Source: Erythrobacter sp. (GTDB lineage: Bacteria > Pseudomonadota > Alphaproteobacteria > Sphingomonadales > Sphingomonadaceae). From it: a stretch of DNA of 64,000 nt. Both the position numbers and the translations under genes were made by a program. The notes beneath the pieces were generated by a model, which saw only the letters and a list, made by a program, of their open reading frames with translations, searched no databases and had not been told where the DNA came from. Positions 16,359 to 25,402 of this stretch are shown piece after piece (the stretch's first letter is position 1; every line of letters begins with the position of its first letter). The stretch covers positions 3,152,001 to 3,216,000 of the forward strand of contig CP073261.1 in assembly GCA_019739335.1 (NCBI GenBank). The letters run 5' to 3'.

Positions 16359-17309
16359 CTATTGCTCCTCGGGCGGCAAGTTCATGATGAGCGCGGGAGT
16401 CTCGCCGCGCAATTCCTGCATTGCGATCCGCAAGTTGATCCGCGCCCGGCTGCGCGGGGTGCCGCCGTATTCGAGACCTGGCATACGATCAGCGCCCATG
16501 AACACTGCGAAACTGGGTACGGCGTTCAGCCGCGCCATCGCATCATCCTCGGTACCGCCAGTCTGCACCGTCTGTTCGGCAATCTGCAGAAGTCCGCGGT
16601 TGAAGGTGATGAAACTGAGAAATTCCGCGCGGGTGCTAACATCGCCATGACCGGTGATCACCGTGTCGGCATCGGGGATGTTATAATAGGCGGCGGTCAG
16701 TGTAGTCGGCAGTGCAAGCATCGAACCGCCCGATCCCGGATCGATCAGCGGGCTCATGTGCCAGGCATAGGCATCGCCCGCCATCAACACACGATCGGCG
16801 GGGAAGAAAACGAAAGCATCGCCATCGGTGTGCGCTGCGCCGAACCAATGCAGCTCGATCCGGTCATCACCCTCGCCAAGCTCGCGGTAAGTTGTGAACT
16901 GCTGGTCCACCCGTGCGGGCGGGAATGGCCCCCCCCCAGCCGCCATGCGCGCGGCGGTATTGGCCTGCGCCACTACCTGCACGCCGGGATTGTCGGCGAA
17001 AAAAGCATTGGAGCCGATGTGATCGGGGTGCGAATGGGTGTTGATCACCATACCCACCGGCAGATCGGTGATCTTGCGCACTTCGGCGAGGATGCCCTCA
17101 CCCTGCCCCGGCACTTTGGTGTCCACCAGCACCACGTCTCCGGAACGGACAAACGCAACGGTGTTCCCCCCCGCACCGGCGATCTTGTAGACGTGTTCGG
17201 AAACCTGTTCGATGTTCTCGATGCCCGGAAGCCCTTGCGCTGCCACAGCAGTTACTGCGCCACCAGCAAGAAGAATGCCCGTCAGGACTGCTATACGCTG
17301 CATCGTCAC
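16359..17309 (-). CDS. Secreted MBL-fold metallo-hydrolase
   Basis: A 316-residue protein with a signal peptide (residues 1-24, hydrophobic core IAVLTGILLAGGAVTAVAA) and the metallo-beta-lactamase motif NTHSHPDHIGSN, plus LFHW-like FGAAHTDGDAFVF and TGHGDVST holding further metal ligands. Export to the periplasm is therefore expected. The start overlaps the stop of the HupE-like gene by 4 bases, and XdhC follows 15 bases later. The substrate is not recognisable; sequence is closer to the SoxH/quinoprotein-relay kind of MBL protein than to true beta-lactamases. Confidence 0.8.
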   Translation of the reverse strand: MTMQRIAVLTGILLAGGAVTAVAAQGLPGIENIEQVSEHVYKIAGAGGNTVAFVRSGDVVLVDTKVPGQGEGILAEVRKITDLPVGMVINTHSHPDHIGSNAFFADNPGVQVVAQANTAARMAAGGGPFPPARVDQQFTTYRELGEGDDRIELHWFGAAHTDGDAFVFFPADRVLMAGDAYAWHMSPLIDPGSGGSMLALPTTLTAAYYNIPDADTVITGHGDVSTRAEFLSFITFNRGLLQIAEQTVQTGGTEDDAMARLNAVPSFAVFMGADRMPGLEYGGTPRSRARINLRIAMQELRGETPALIMNLPPEEQ

Positions 17310-18397
17310 CCGCTCCCCATATTCCAGACTCTGTCAACGAACCAATAGGCCCCTGCCAGCACGACTGCAAGCGAACCGCCCAAAACAATGCGCTTTGCCC
17401 ATGCCGCGCTGCGCTGCCGGATCGCTGCCAACAGCAGCGCGAAAGGGATGACGACAGCAAGCTGACCCAGTTCCACCCCCAGATTGAACCCCAGCAACGA
17501 CCAGCCGAGATTGCCCGCCGGAAGCCCGAATTCGCGCAAGACGAAGGCAAAACCGAAGCCGTGGATCAGTCCGAAAGCGACGGCGAAGATCGGGCGCAGG
17601 TCGCGATCTCCCGGCTTGCGCAGCAGGTTGTCCGCGCCAACCACCACGATGCTGAGCGCAATCAGCGGCTCGATGAGCCAGGCGGGCGGTGCGAAGATCT
17701 CCAGCGCGGCCAGCGCCAGGGTGATCGAGTGGCCGAGCGTGAACATGGTGACGATCAGCGCCAGCCGCCGCAGCGATCCGCCGAGCAGGATCAGCCCAAT
17801 CAAGAACAGCACGTGGTCCGGGCCGATCAGTACATGATGTGCTCCGGAAGGCACAAAAGTGGTCAGCGTCGCCAGCACGCCCGCTGCGGTTCCGGCAAAG
17901 TGGGTCTGCGACCCGCTGCCCTCGGCGAACAGGAACTGCTGCCGCAATTCGCCACTTTCGTAAATGTTCACGAAGGTCTGGTGCGAGGAATCATAGGGAA
18001 ACAGCGCGGGTGCTATGCTGAGTTCCGGAGGCGGTGGAGACTCGATCACAAACCGCAGTCGGATCGCATCGTCCTGCGGCGCGGCAGCGATTCCCATGAA
18101 TCGCACCACCAGCGCTTCCCCTTCTCCAGTAGACAAGCGCAGGCGCGGCGCAATGAGACCCTTGATTGCAGCGTATTGCGCGGCTAATACACTTTGGTCG
18201 AACAGTGTCGACGGTTCGGCGATACCGAGTTCATGCGCAAGGTCGCTTGCATGCACCGTGAGCGTGCCTTCGATCCGCTGCTCTTGCAAGTCGAGGTCCA
18301 CATAGCTGAACGGCGCGGGATGAGCCTGCGCGGAACCCGGCAGCACCAACGCGAAGGCGGCGAGTACCGCGAGTAGAAGGCGAAAAGTATAGAGCAT
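17306..18397 (-). CDS. HupE/UreJ_2-family membrane protein
   Basis: 363 residues from ATG 18397, which gives a clean signal peptide ending PGSAQA; the open frame extends 25 codons upstream without support. A periplasmic N-terminal domain (about 25-170) is followed by seven or eight membrane segments. These carry the family's His-rich motifs: SGAHHVLIGPDHVLFLIGL, FTLGHSITLA and GLIHGFGFAF. HupE/UreJ relatives move nickel or cobalt, but members of this longer family are uncharacterised. First gene of the operon with MBL, XdhC and MocA; its start codon lies within one arm of an inverted repeat. Confidence 0.8.
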   Translation of the reverse strand: MLYTFRLLLAVLAAFALVLPGSAQAHPAPFSYVDLDLQEQRIEGTLTVHASDLAHELGIAEPSTLFDQSVLAAQYAAIKGLIAPRLRLSTGEGEALVVRFMGIAAAPQDDAIRLRFVIESPPPPELSIAPALFPYDSSHQTFVNIYESGELRQQFLFAEGSGSQTHFAGTAAGVLATLTTFVPSGAHHVLIGPDHVLFLIGLILLGGSLRRLALIVTMFTLGHSITLALAALEIFAPPAWLIEPLIALSIVVVGADNLLRKPGDRDLRPIFAVAFGLIHGFGFAFVLREFGLPAGNLGWSLLGFNLGVELGQLAVVIPFALLLAAIRQRSAAWAKRIVLGGSLAVVLAGAYWFVDRVWNMGSG

Positions 18398-18452
18398 TGT
18401 CACATAGTTGCGCAAAGGCCACGAAATCCGGCGCAGTTCTCCATGTGACAAT
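18396..18452. promoter_or_regulatory. Perfect 10-bp inverted repeat in the divergent promoter region
   Basis: ATTGTCACAT (18396-18405) and ATGTGACAAT (18443-18452) are exact inverted copies 37 bases apart. They lie between the divergent HupE-like and efflux operons, with the left arm overlapping the HupE-like start codon. This could be a repressor operator acting by looping; no regulator gene is adjacent. Confidence 0.4.
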
Positions 18453-18523
18453 CCTGTAATTGGAACAAGCATTAAGGGCCGCTAAGGCGCGATCGGGGAC
18501 GGAACATCGGGGGACTGCATTTC

Positions 18524-19969
18524 ATGCTTGCCAGGCGCAATCGCGCACGACTGCTGACGACGGCACCGCTGCTGTTTGCGCTGGGTGCCTGCGCCACTAC
18601 GGAAGTGGACGTACCCGCGCCCACGGTCGAAGTGCCCGCCGAATGGGCGCTGAGCAATCCCGCGCCGATTTCCACCGACCTTACACAATACTGGACGCTG
18701 CTAGACGATCCGCTGCTGACGCAATTCGTCGAGCAGGCGATTGTCGAGAACCGTGATCTGGCGGTAAGCGCGGCCCGGCTCGATCAGGCGCGCGCTTCGC
18801 TATTGCAGGCTCGTGCAGGCTTTTTCCCTTCAATCGGCGCGAACGGCGGGGTCAACCGCGATGTCGGGGACCGGGCGCGCGACGGGGTGCAGTTCTCCAT
18901 CGGTGCCGATGCATCTTGGGAAGCCGACCTGTTCGGGCAGATTTCCGGCAGCGTCCGCGCCTCGGAGGCGGAGCTCGCTTCGGCAGGTTATTCGCAGGCA
19001 GACCTGCAGCGGTTGATCGTAGGACAAGTGGCAATCGCCACGATCAACGCCCGCGCGACCGCGCAGCAACTCGCCATCGCCCGCAATTCGTTGGCCTTTC
19101 AGGACGACAACCTGCAGATCGCCCGCTGGCGGAATCAGGCGGGGCTGGTGTCCAGCCTCGATGTCGAACAGGCACGCGCCCAGCGCGCGCAGACTGCGGC
19201 CAGTATTCCGCTGCTCGAAAGCAGCCTTGCTTCCACCGCCAACGCGATTTCCACGCTGATCGGGGAACCTCCCGGCCGGGTCCTGCTGGCGTTCGAGAAC
19301 AACCCGGCCCCTGTTCCCGCCCCGCCGCTGCTCGCCGGGTTCGAAGCGCCCGCCGACGTGCTTCGCCGCCGCCCCGATGTGCGCGCGGCGGAAGCCTCTC
19401 TGGTGGCCAGCAGCGCGCGGATTGGCGTTGCGCGGGCGCAATTGTTGCCGCTGGTTCGGCTGACCGGCTCGATCGGCACTGGCTCGGCCAATCTGGGCAG
19501 CCTGCTCGACATCATCAGCGGAAACCTGTTCGCGGGTGTCAGCCAATTGATATTCGATGGCGGGCGCACAAGGGCGCAGATCGACAGCGCCGAAGCGGTG
19601 GCGCGCGGCAGTCTCGCCAGTTGGGAACAGGCGATCCTTGTCGCTCTCGAAGATGTCGAAAGCGCAGCGGTGGACCAGCGCACGTCCGACCAGCGGGTGG
19701 ACCTCAATGCCGAGGGCGTGGACGCGGCGGAGATTTCCGCGCTGCTAGCGCGCAGCCAGTATCAGGCCGGGCTTACCGACTTCCGCAATCTGCTAACTTC
19801 CGAAAGCCAGTTGCTGTCGGCCCGCAACGCACTCGTCGGTGCCGAGGCTGATCGCGCCATCGCCTTCGTCCGACTTACGCAGGCGCTGGGCGGCGGTTGG
19901 ACCGCTGCCGATCTCGATTTCCCGCTGCCCGATGAGACATCCGGGCCAGACGACAGGAACCCCGAATGA
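18524..19969 (+). CDS. Efflux outer membrane factor, NodT family (lipoprotein)
   Basis: A 481-residue outer-membrane channel protein. The N-terminus has a lipoprotein signal with lipobox LGAC (Cys at about residue 24), followed by two OEP repeats and the typical NodT motifs WWTLLDDPLLTQFVEQAI-like start and LRRRPDVRAAEASL, YQAGLTDFRNLL. It forms the outer membrane exit of a tripartite pump with the MacA-like and MacB-like proteins encoded next. ATG follows GGGGGACTGCATTTC. Its stop overlaps the next start (ATGA). Confidence 0.9.
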   Translation: MLARRNRARLLTTAPLLFALGACATTEVDVPAPTVEVPAEWALSNPAPISTDLTQYWTLLDDPLLTQFVEQAIVENRDLAVSAARLDQARASLLQARAGFFPSIGANGGVNRDVGDRARDGVQFSIGADASWEADLFGQISGSVRASEAELASAGYSQADLQRLIVGQVAIATINARATAQQLAIARNSLAFQDDNLQIARWRNQAGLVSSLDVEQARAQRAQTAASIPLLESSLASTANAISTLIGEPPGRVLLAFENNPAPVPAPPLLAGFEAPADVLRRRPDVRAAEASLVASSARIGVARAQLLPLVRLTGSIGTGSANLGSLLDIISGNLFAGVSQLIFDGGRTRAQIDSAEAVARGSLASWEQAILVALEDVESAAVDQRTSDQRVDLNAEGVDAAEISALLARSQYQAGLTDFRNLLTSESQLLSARNALVGAEADRAIAFVRLTQALGGGWTAADLDFPLPDETSGPDDRNPE

Positions 19970-21270
19970 GCCAGACCGACCCTACCCCCGCCAGCGAAGC
20001 CGATATCGAGACCTATCTCGGCAGCGGCGGCCCGAAGAAATGGTACAAGCGCAAGCGGGTATGGCTCGGTGCCCTGCTGCTGCTGTTCATCGGCTTCATT
20101 GTCTGGTCGGCCATGCAAGATCCGCCGAAGCCCGATTACATCACCGCCGAAGTGCAAAGCCGCTCGCTCGATTTGTCGGTCACCGCCACCGGCAATCTGC
20201 GCCCGACCAACCAGGTCGAGGTCGGTTCCGAAGTGTCGGGCCGGATCGATCGCATCCTGGTGGATGTGAATGACCGGGTGACCCAAGGCCAGGTGCTGGC
20301 GATTATCAATACCGACGTGATTCAGGACCAGATCGCCCAAGGGCGCGCCAATCTCAATGCCGCGCGGGCGCAGGTGGCACAGGCGCAGGCGACGCTTGAC
20401 GGCGACCAGTCGCAGCTCAATCGCCTGCTCGAAGTACAGCGCCTCTCTGGCGGACGGGTGCCGAGCGAGTCGGAGATCGACATCGCCCGCGCCGCCGTCA
20501 ATCGTGGGGTGGCCAGCGTGGCCGCCGCCCGCGCCAATGTCGCCGCTTCGCAGGCGCAGCTTTCGACGGCGCAAACCAGCTATGAACGCGCCGTCATCCG
20601 CTCACCCGTGGCAGGCGTAGTGCTGGCGCGGCAGGTGGAACCGGGGCAGACCGTGGCCGCCAGCTTCAACACCCCGACCCTGTTCGTCCTCGCCGAAGAC
20701 CTGGCGACCATGCAGCTGCGCGTGGCGCTCGACGAAGCCGATGTCGGGCAGGTCGCCGCCGGGCAGGAAGCGACTTTCACCGTCGATGCCTATCCCGGCC
20801 GCCGTTTCCCTGCCACGGTGGAGCGGGTGGACCTTGCTTCCAACAACATCGCCACCGCCGCGCAGCAACAGCAGCAGGGCCAGCAAGTGGTAAGTTACGA
20901 AGCGCGGCTGATTGTCGGGAACAGCGAAGGCCTGCTCCGCCCCGGCATGACCGCCACCGCGACCGTCGCCACCCAGAGCACCGGTACGGCCATGCTGGTG
21001 CCCAACGGCGCGCTGCGCTTCAACCCGGATGAAGAGGAAGAGACCGGCGGCATCTTCGGCCCGCAAGAAATGGGGCTAGAGCAAAACGACGAAGCCAGCA
21101 TCGGCGTCGGCAGCCGCCAGCGGGTGCACATTGTCGACGCCAATGGCGACCTGCATGAGATCGAGGTCGTGACCGGCGCGAGCGATGGACGCTTCACCGT
21201 AGTGACTTCCGAGGAGCTGGAACCTGGAATGGAAGTCGTCACCGGCATCCGCGCGGCGGGAGCCGAGTGA
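19966..21270 (+). CDS. MacA-like periplasmic adaptor protein of an efflux pump
   Basis: A 434-residue membrane fusion protein. One membrane helix near residues 30-46 (VWLGALLLLFIGFIVW) is followed by the lipoyl-like domain (VTATGNLRPTNQVEVGSEVS), a coiled-coil hairpin (about 120-200) and the beta-barrel and membrane-proximal domains to the end (GSRQRVHIVDANGDLHEIEV). This layout, followed by separate MacB-type ATPase and permease genes, defines a MacAB-like exporter. A long N-terminal cytoplasmic stretch is present. It is translationally coupled to the preceding gene. Confidence 0.9.
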   Translation: MSQTDPTPASEADIETYLGSGGPKKWYKRKRVWLGALLLLFIGFIVWSAMQDPPKPDYITAEVQSRSLDLSVTATGNLRPTNQVEVGSEVSGRIDRILVDVNDRVTQGQVLAIINTDVIQDQIAQGRANLNAARAQVAQAQATLDGDQSQLNRLLEVQRLSGGRVPSESEIDIARAAVNRGVASVAAARANVAASQAQLSTAQTSYERAVIRSPVAGVVLARQVEPGQTVAASFNTPTLFVLAEDLATMQLRVALDEADVGQVAAGQEATFTVDAYPGRRFPATVERVDLASNNIATAAQQQQQGQQVVSYEARLIVGNSEGLLRPGMTATATVATQSTGTAMLVPNGALRFNPDEEEETGGIFGPQEMGLEQNDEASIGVGSRQRVHIVDANGDLHEIEVVTGASDGRFTVVTSEELEPGMEVVTGIRAAGAE

Positions 21271-21277
21271 GCGCATC

Positions 21278-22000
21278 GTGACCGAAGCGCCTCTTATCGA
21301 ACTCGAAGGCATTACCAAGACCTTCGGCACCGGACCGGCAGCGTTCCAGGCGCTGAAGGGCGTGGATATGGCGATCCAGCGCGGCGATTTCGTCGCCGTG
21401 ATGGGTCCGTCCGGGTCGGGCAAATCGACGACAATGAACATCCTCGGCTGTCTGGACGTGCCGACCAGCGGCAAGTTCCGCTTTCGCGGCGTGGAAGTGC
21501 AGGCACTGACCCGCGACCAGCGCAGCCTGCTGCGGCGGCGCTATCTCGGCTTCGTGTTCCAGGGCTTCAACCTGCTGGCGCGCACCACCGCGCTGGAGAA
21601 TGTCGAGCTGCCGCTGCTCTATCGAGGCGAAAGCAAGAAGGCGCGCCGGGTCGCTGCCGAAAAGTCGCTCGATCTGGTCGGGCTGCTGCCGTGGGCGGAC
21701 CATACTCCGGCGGAACTTTCCGGCGGGCAGCAGCAGCGCGTCGCCATCGCCCGCGCGCTGGTGACCGACCCGGACGTGCTGCTGGCGGACGAACCCACTG
21801 GTAACCTCGACACCGAACGCTCGCTCGAAATCATGGAACTGCTCACCGACCTGAACCGGAAAGGCATCACCATCCTGATGGTGACGCACGAAATGGAAAT
21901 GGCCGAATACGCCAAAACCATCGTCCATTTTCGTGACGGGCTGGTGGAACGGATCGATCGCGGACACAAATCGGGTTCGCCGATCATGGGCCACGCCTGA
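21278..22000 (+). CDS. MacB-type ABC transporter ATP-binding protein
   Basis: A 240-residue ATPase with Walker A GPSGSGKST, Q-loop GFVFQGFNLL, signature ELSGGQQQR and Walker B LLADEPTGNLD. The LolD/MacB subfamily is indicated by NLLARTTALENVELPL. Start is GTG 21278, 7 bases after the MacA stop; the stop codon shares one base with the next ATG (TGATG). It powers the permease encoded next, in a pump where ATPase and permease are separate chains rather than fused as in E. coli MacB. Confidence 0.92.
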   Translation: MTEAPLIELEGITKTFGTGPAAFQALKGVDMAIQRGDFVAVMGPSGSGKSTTMNILGCLDVPTSGKFRFRGVEVQALTRDQRSLLRRRYLGFVFQGFNLLARTTALENVELPLLYRGESKKARRVAAEKSLDLVGLLPWADHTPAELSGGQQQRVAIARALVTDPDVLLADEPTGNLDTERSLEIMELLTDLNRKGITILMVTHEMEMAEYAKTIVHFRDGLVERIDRGHKSGSPIMGHA

Positions 22001-23205
22001 TGCGGATGTTTGGCGCCACCTTGCTGCTCGCCTTTCGCGAAATCCGGCGGCACCTGCTGCGCAGCTTCCTGACGACGCTGGGGATCATCATCGGCGTGGC
22101 TGCGGTGATTACCATGGTAACGCTGGGTCGCGGCTTGACCGCCAGCGTGCAGGAAGAGGTATCGGGTCTCGGCTCAGACGTTTTCATCGTTTTCCCCACG
22201 CGCGTCGATCCGAATGTCTCGCCCCCGCCGTTCGATGATGAAGATGTGCGAATGGTGGAAATGCAAATTCCCGGAGTTGAGGGGGCGGCGGGTTCCGTGA
22301 ACGCCAACGCGGTCGCCTTTCACAACGGGCAGGACTGGCAGACCAGCGTACAAGGCGGCGACAGCGAGTTTTTCACGGCCCAGTCTATCGAAGTGGTCGA
22401 GGGTCGCGGGTTCAGCACCGAAGAGGAAGCGCGCGGCGAAAGCGTGTGCATCATCGGCCCGACCATCGTGGAAAAAATATTCGTTGAGGATGCGGTGATC
22501 GGCGAGGAGATGCGCGTGGGCGATGTCTCCTGTCAGGTTATCGGCGTGATCGACGAACGTGCCAGCGCCGTGGGCGGCGGGAATGATGCAAACGACATTG
22601 TGTTCATGCCGCTGAAAACTGTGCAGCGTCGTTTTACCGGCAGTAACAATGTGCAGTTCTTCGTGGTCAAGTACGATCCGACCTATTCGAGCGCAACAAT
22701 CCAGCAGCAACTAATCGACCTGCTGCGCGAACGGCGGGTGATCCAGGAAGGCGAGGACAACGATTTCAACATCGTCGATACCGCACAGATCAACGACACG
22801 GTGAACACCGTCACCGGCACGATGACGCTGGTGGTGACGGTCATCGCCGCGATCAGCCTGCTGGTGGGCGGCATCGGGATCATGAACATCATGCTGGTGA
22901 GCGTGACCGAGCGCACCCGCGAAATCGGCATCCGCCTGGCCATCGGTGCCTTGGCAAAGGAAGTGCGGCTGCAATTCCTCACCGAGGCGGTGGTGCTGTG
23001 CTGCTTTGGCGGATTGGTGGGGATTGCGCTGGCTTTCGGCCTGTCTTTCTCGCTGTCGCAGGCGATTGATCTGCCGTTCGCATTCGATCCGGTGGTGAAC
23101 GTGCTGAGCTTCGTATTCAGCGCGATAATGGGGATTATCTTCGGCTACTATCCCGCCCATCGCGCCAGCCAGTTGGACCCGATCGACGCGCTGCGGCACG
23201 AATAG
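22000..23205 (+). CDS. MacB-type ABC transporter permease (FtsX-like)
   Basis: A 401-residue permease with one N-terminal membrane helix (SFLTTLGIIIGVAAVITMV, about 22-40), a periplasmic MacB_PCD domain of about 230 residues, then three helices in the C-terminal FtsX domain (LLVGGIGIMNIMLVSVTERTREIGIRLAIGA). Two Cys in the periplasmic domain (ESVCIIG, DVSCQVIG) could form a disulfide. It ends the efflux operon of four coupled genes; an inverted repeat element follows 5 bases after the stop. The exported compound is unknown. Confidence 0.9.
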   Translation: MRMFGATLLLAFREIRRHLLRSFLTTLGIIIGVAAVITMVTLGRGLTASVQEEVSGLGSDVFIVFPTRVDPNVSPPPFDDEDVRMVEMQIPGVEGAAGSVNANAVAFHNGQDWQTSVQGGDSEFFTAQSIEVVEGRGFSTEEEARGESVCIIGPTIVEKIFVEDAVIGEEMRVGDVSCQVIGVIDERASAVGGGNDANDIVFMPLKTVQRRFTGSNNVQFFVVKYDPTYSSATIQQQLIDLLRERRVIQEGEDNDFNIVDTAQINDTVNTVTGTMTLVVTVIAAISLLVGGIGIMNIMLVSVTERTREIGIRLAIGALAKEVRLQFLTEAVVLCCFGGLVGIALAFGLSFSLSQAIDLPFAFDPVVNVLSFVFSAIMGIIFGYYPAHRASQLDPIDALRHE

Positions 23206-23210
23206 CGAGC

Positions 23211-23312
23211 CGTGATTGCGAGGAGCCGCAGGCAACGCGGCAATCCAGTCCTGCGCATTGTGCAAAAGAGCCAACGGCAGGACTGGATTGCTTCACCACG
23301 TTCGCAATGACG
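23211..23312. repeat. Intergenic inverted repeat, CGTCATTGCGAG type, copy 2
   Basis: Arms CGTGATTGCGAGGAGC...GGCAATCCAGTCCTG and CAGGACTGGATTGCTTC...CGCAATGACG form a long imperfect hairpin, between the efflux operon and the convergent pirin gene. The outer 12 to 15 bases match copy 1 at 8425-8527, while the interior differs. It could also act as a bidirectional transcript end by position. Confidence 0.8.
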
Positions 23313-23323
23313 AATGTGGCTGC

Positions 23324-24022
23324 TCAGGCGTCGACAAGCACAAGTTCGCTATCCTCCAGCGCGGTAATCCGCAGCACGTCCACCTCGGCCACGGCCACCC
23401 CGTCGCGGGCCTCGGCCACTTCGCCGCCGACCTGCACCTTGCCGGTGGCAGGCACAAGATAGGCCTTGCGCCCGCCGAGAGCGTAGGTGACTTCCTCACC
23501 GGCCTTGACAGTAGCTCCGAGCACGCGGGCATCGGTATTGATCCTCAGGGCATCGGCATCTTCCGCCTCGTCGCGCCCGCTGGCGAGCACAACGAAGCGT
23601 CCGTCGCGTGCTTCCTTCGGGAAGGACTTTTCGCCCCAGCGCGGGGCGATGCCGCGACGATCGGCCATGATCCACAGCTGAAAGGAATGCAGTTCCTCAT
23701 CCTCCAGATTGTATTCGGCGTGGGTAATGCCCGTGCCCGCGCTCATCACCTGCACGTCGCCCGCAGCGGTGCGCCCTTCATTGCCAAGCGAATCACGGTG
23801 GCTGATCGCGCCTTTGCGGACATAGGTGATGATTTCCATGTCGCTGTGCGGATGCGGCGGAAAGCCGGTCTTGGGAGCGATCACGTCATCGTTCCACACC
23901 CGCAGCTTGCCCCAGTTCATCCGGCTCTGGTCGAAATAGTCGGCGAAGGAAAAGTGGAAATTGGCCTTGAGCCAGCCGTGGTCCGACTTGCCGAGCGTTT
24001 CGAACTTGCGCACTTCGATCAT
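23324..24022 (-). CDS. Pirin family protein
   Basis: A 232-residue double cupin. The pirin N-terminal motif FPPHPHSDMEIITYVRKGAISHRDS contains the metal-binding His residues, and GTGITHAEYN holds the next ones; the pirin C-terminal domain follows. Bacterial pirins act as quercetinase-like dioxygenases or regulators of metabolism; none of these activities can be assigned from sequence alone. ATG 24022 begins MIEVRKFETLG, a typical pirin start. It lies downstream of fahA on the same strand, 84 bases away. Confidence 0.88.
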   Translation of the reverse strand: MIEVRKFETLGKSDHGWLKANFHFSFADYFDQSRMNWGKLRVWNDDVIAPKTGFPPHPHSDMEIITYVRKGAISHRDSLGNEGRTAAGDVQVMSAGTGITHAEYNLEDEELHSFQLWIMADRRGIAPRWGEKSFPKEARDGRFVVLASGRDEAEDADALRINTDARVLGATVKAGEEVTYALGGRKAYLVPATGKVQVGGEVAEARDGVAVAEVDVLRITALEDSELVLVDA

Positions 24023-24106
24023 CGCGTGTCTCCTTTGCCGCAGGAGATGGGGAGCGGTAGAGGCGCTGCAATGCCGCCCTTTGTTGGGGTTGCCAAAGCG
24101 CGGCTT

Positions 24107-25402
24107 TCAGCCCCGGATAGTCGCGTGGCACTCCCCCAGACCGATGCGGGCGAAGCCCTCGCGTTCGGCCCAGGCTGTCATCACCACTTCGTCGCCATCC
24201 TCAAGGAAAGTGCGCGTCTCGCCGTTCGGCAAAGTAATCGCCACCTTGCCGCCCTGCGACAGTTCCATCAGGCTCCCCTCGCCCCCCGGTTCACCGCTGG
24301 TGAGCGTGCCGGTGCCGAGCAGGTCGCCCGGCTGAAGATTGCACCCGCCCGCCGCGTGGTGCGTGATCAGTTGCGCGGCGGTCCAGTACATCGCCGTCAT
24401 GGGGCCGCGGCTGAGGCGGTATGGCGAATCGCCCGCTTCGCGCATCTGGCGCGTCGAAAGTGCCACTTCCATGGTGATGCCGAAGGCCCCCTGCGCCTGA
24501 TCGGCCTCGTCCCACAGATAGGGCAGCGGGGCGGGGTCGCCTGTGGGACGCGGCGGCTGCGCAGTGCGGAAGGGCGCAAGGGCGTCCGTGGTCACCACCC
24601 AGGGGGACACTGTGGAATGGAAGTTCTTGGCGAGGAACGGGCCGAGCGGCTGGTATTCCCACGCCTGCAAATCGCGCGCCGACCAGTCGTTGAGGATCGA
24701 GATTCCGGCGATGTGTTCGCCCGCTTCGCCGATGGGGATCGGTTCGCCCAGTTCGTTGCCCTGCCCCACCCAGATTGCCATCTCCAGCTCGTAATCGAGC
24801 CGCATCGAGGGGCCGTAGCTTGGAGCCTCGGCATCGGGGGCCTTGGTCTGCCCGCTCGGCCGCTTCACATCGACACCGGAAACGCGGATCGACGAGGAGC
24901 GTCCGTGGTAGCCGATGGGGACATACTTGTAGTTCGGCAGCAGCGGATTGTCCGGACGGAACAGCTTGCCGATGTTCTCGGCATGATGGATGCCGGTGTA
25001 AAAATCGGTGTAGTCCATGACGAGGAACGGGACGTGCATCTCGCAGTCGGCAGCACGGTGCAGCGCGGGTTCGATCTCGGCGCGCTGCGCCTCGTCCGTC
25101 AGCAGGCGGAACACCGCTTGGCGCAGCGCCCGCAGCGGCGCGCGGCCACCCGCAAAAAGCGCGTTGAGCACCGGGGCATTGGCGGTGAGCGCAGCATCCT
25201 GCGCCGGGTCGTCCAGCATCATCCCGATGGCCGCCAGATCGAGGATCATGTCACCGATGGCGATGCCTCCGCGCGGCGGTTTGCCCCCAAGCGAGAACAC
25301 CCCCAGTGGCAGATTCTGCACCGGAAAATGCGGATGCCCGTTGGCGCTTTCGACCCAGCTGGTCGCGGCGGGATCGTGGGTGAAATCGAGTTCGGTAGTC
25401 AT
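24107..25402 (-). CDS. fahA: Fumarylacetoacetase
   Basis: A 431-residue enzyme of full family length. It splits fumarylacetoacetate into fumarate and acetoacetate, the last step of tyrosine/homogentisate catabolism. Characteristic segments are the N-terminal SH3-like domain ([11 protein letters not shown]), the metal- and substrate-binding [22 protein letters not shown] (catalytic His within), [18 protein letters not shown] and [26 protein letters not shown]. The start overlaps the hmgA stop by 4 bases (ATGA), so hmgA-fahA is one operon. Confidence 0.95.
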   Translation of the reverse strand: MTTELDFTHDPAATSWVESANGHPHFPVQNLPLGVFSLGGKPPRGGIAIGDMILDLAAIGMMLDDPAQDAALTANAPVLNALFAGGRAPLRALRQAVFRLLTDEAQRAEIEPALHRAADCEMHVPFLVMDYTDFYTGIHHAENIGKLFRPDNPLLPNYKYVPIGYHGRSSSIRVSGVDVKRPSGQTKAPDAEAPSYGPSMRLDYELEMAIWVGQGNELGEPIPIGEAGEHIAGISILNDWSARDLQAWEYQPLGPFLAKNFHSTVSPWVVTTDALAPFRTAQPPRPTGDPAPLPYLWDEADQAQGAFGITMEVALSTRQMREAGDSPYRLSRGPMTAMYWTAAQLITHHAAGGCNLQPGDLLGTGTLTSGEPGGEGSLMELSQGGKVAITLPNGETRTFLEDGDEVVMTAWAEREGFARIGLGECHATIRG

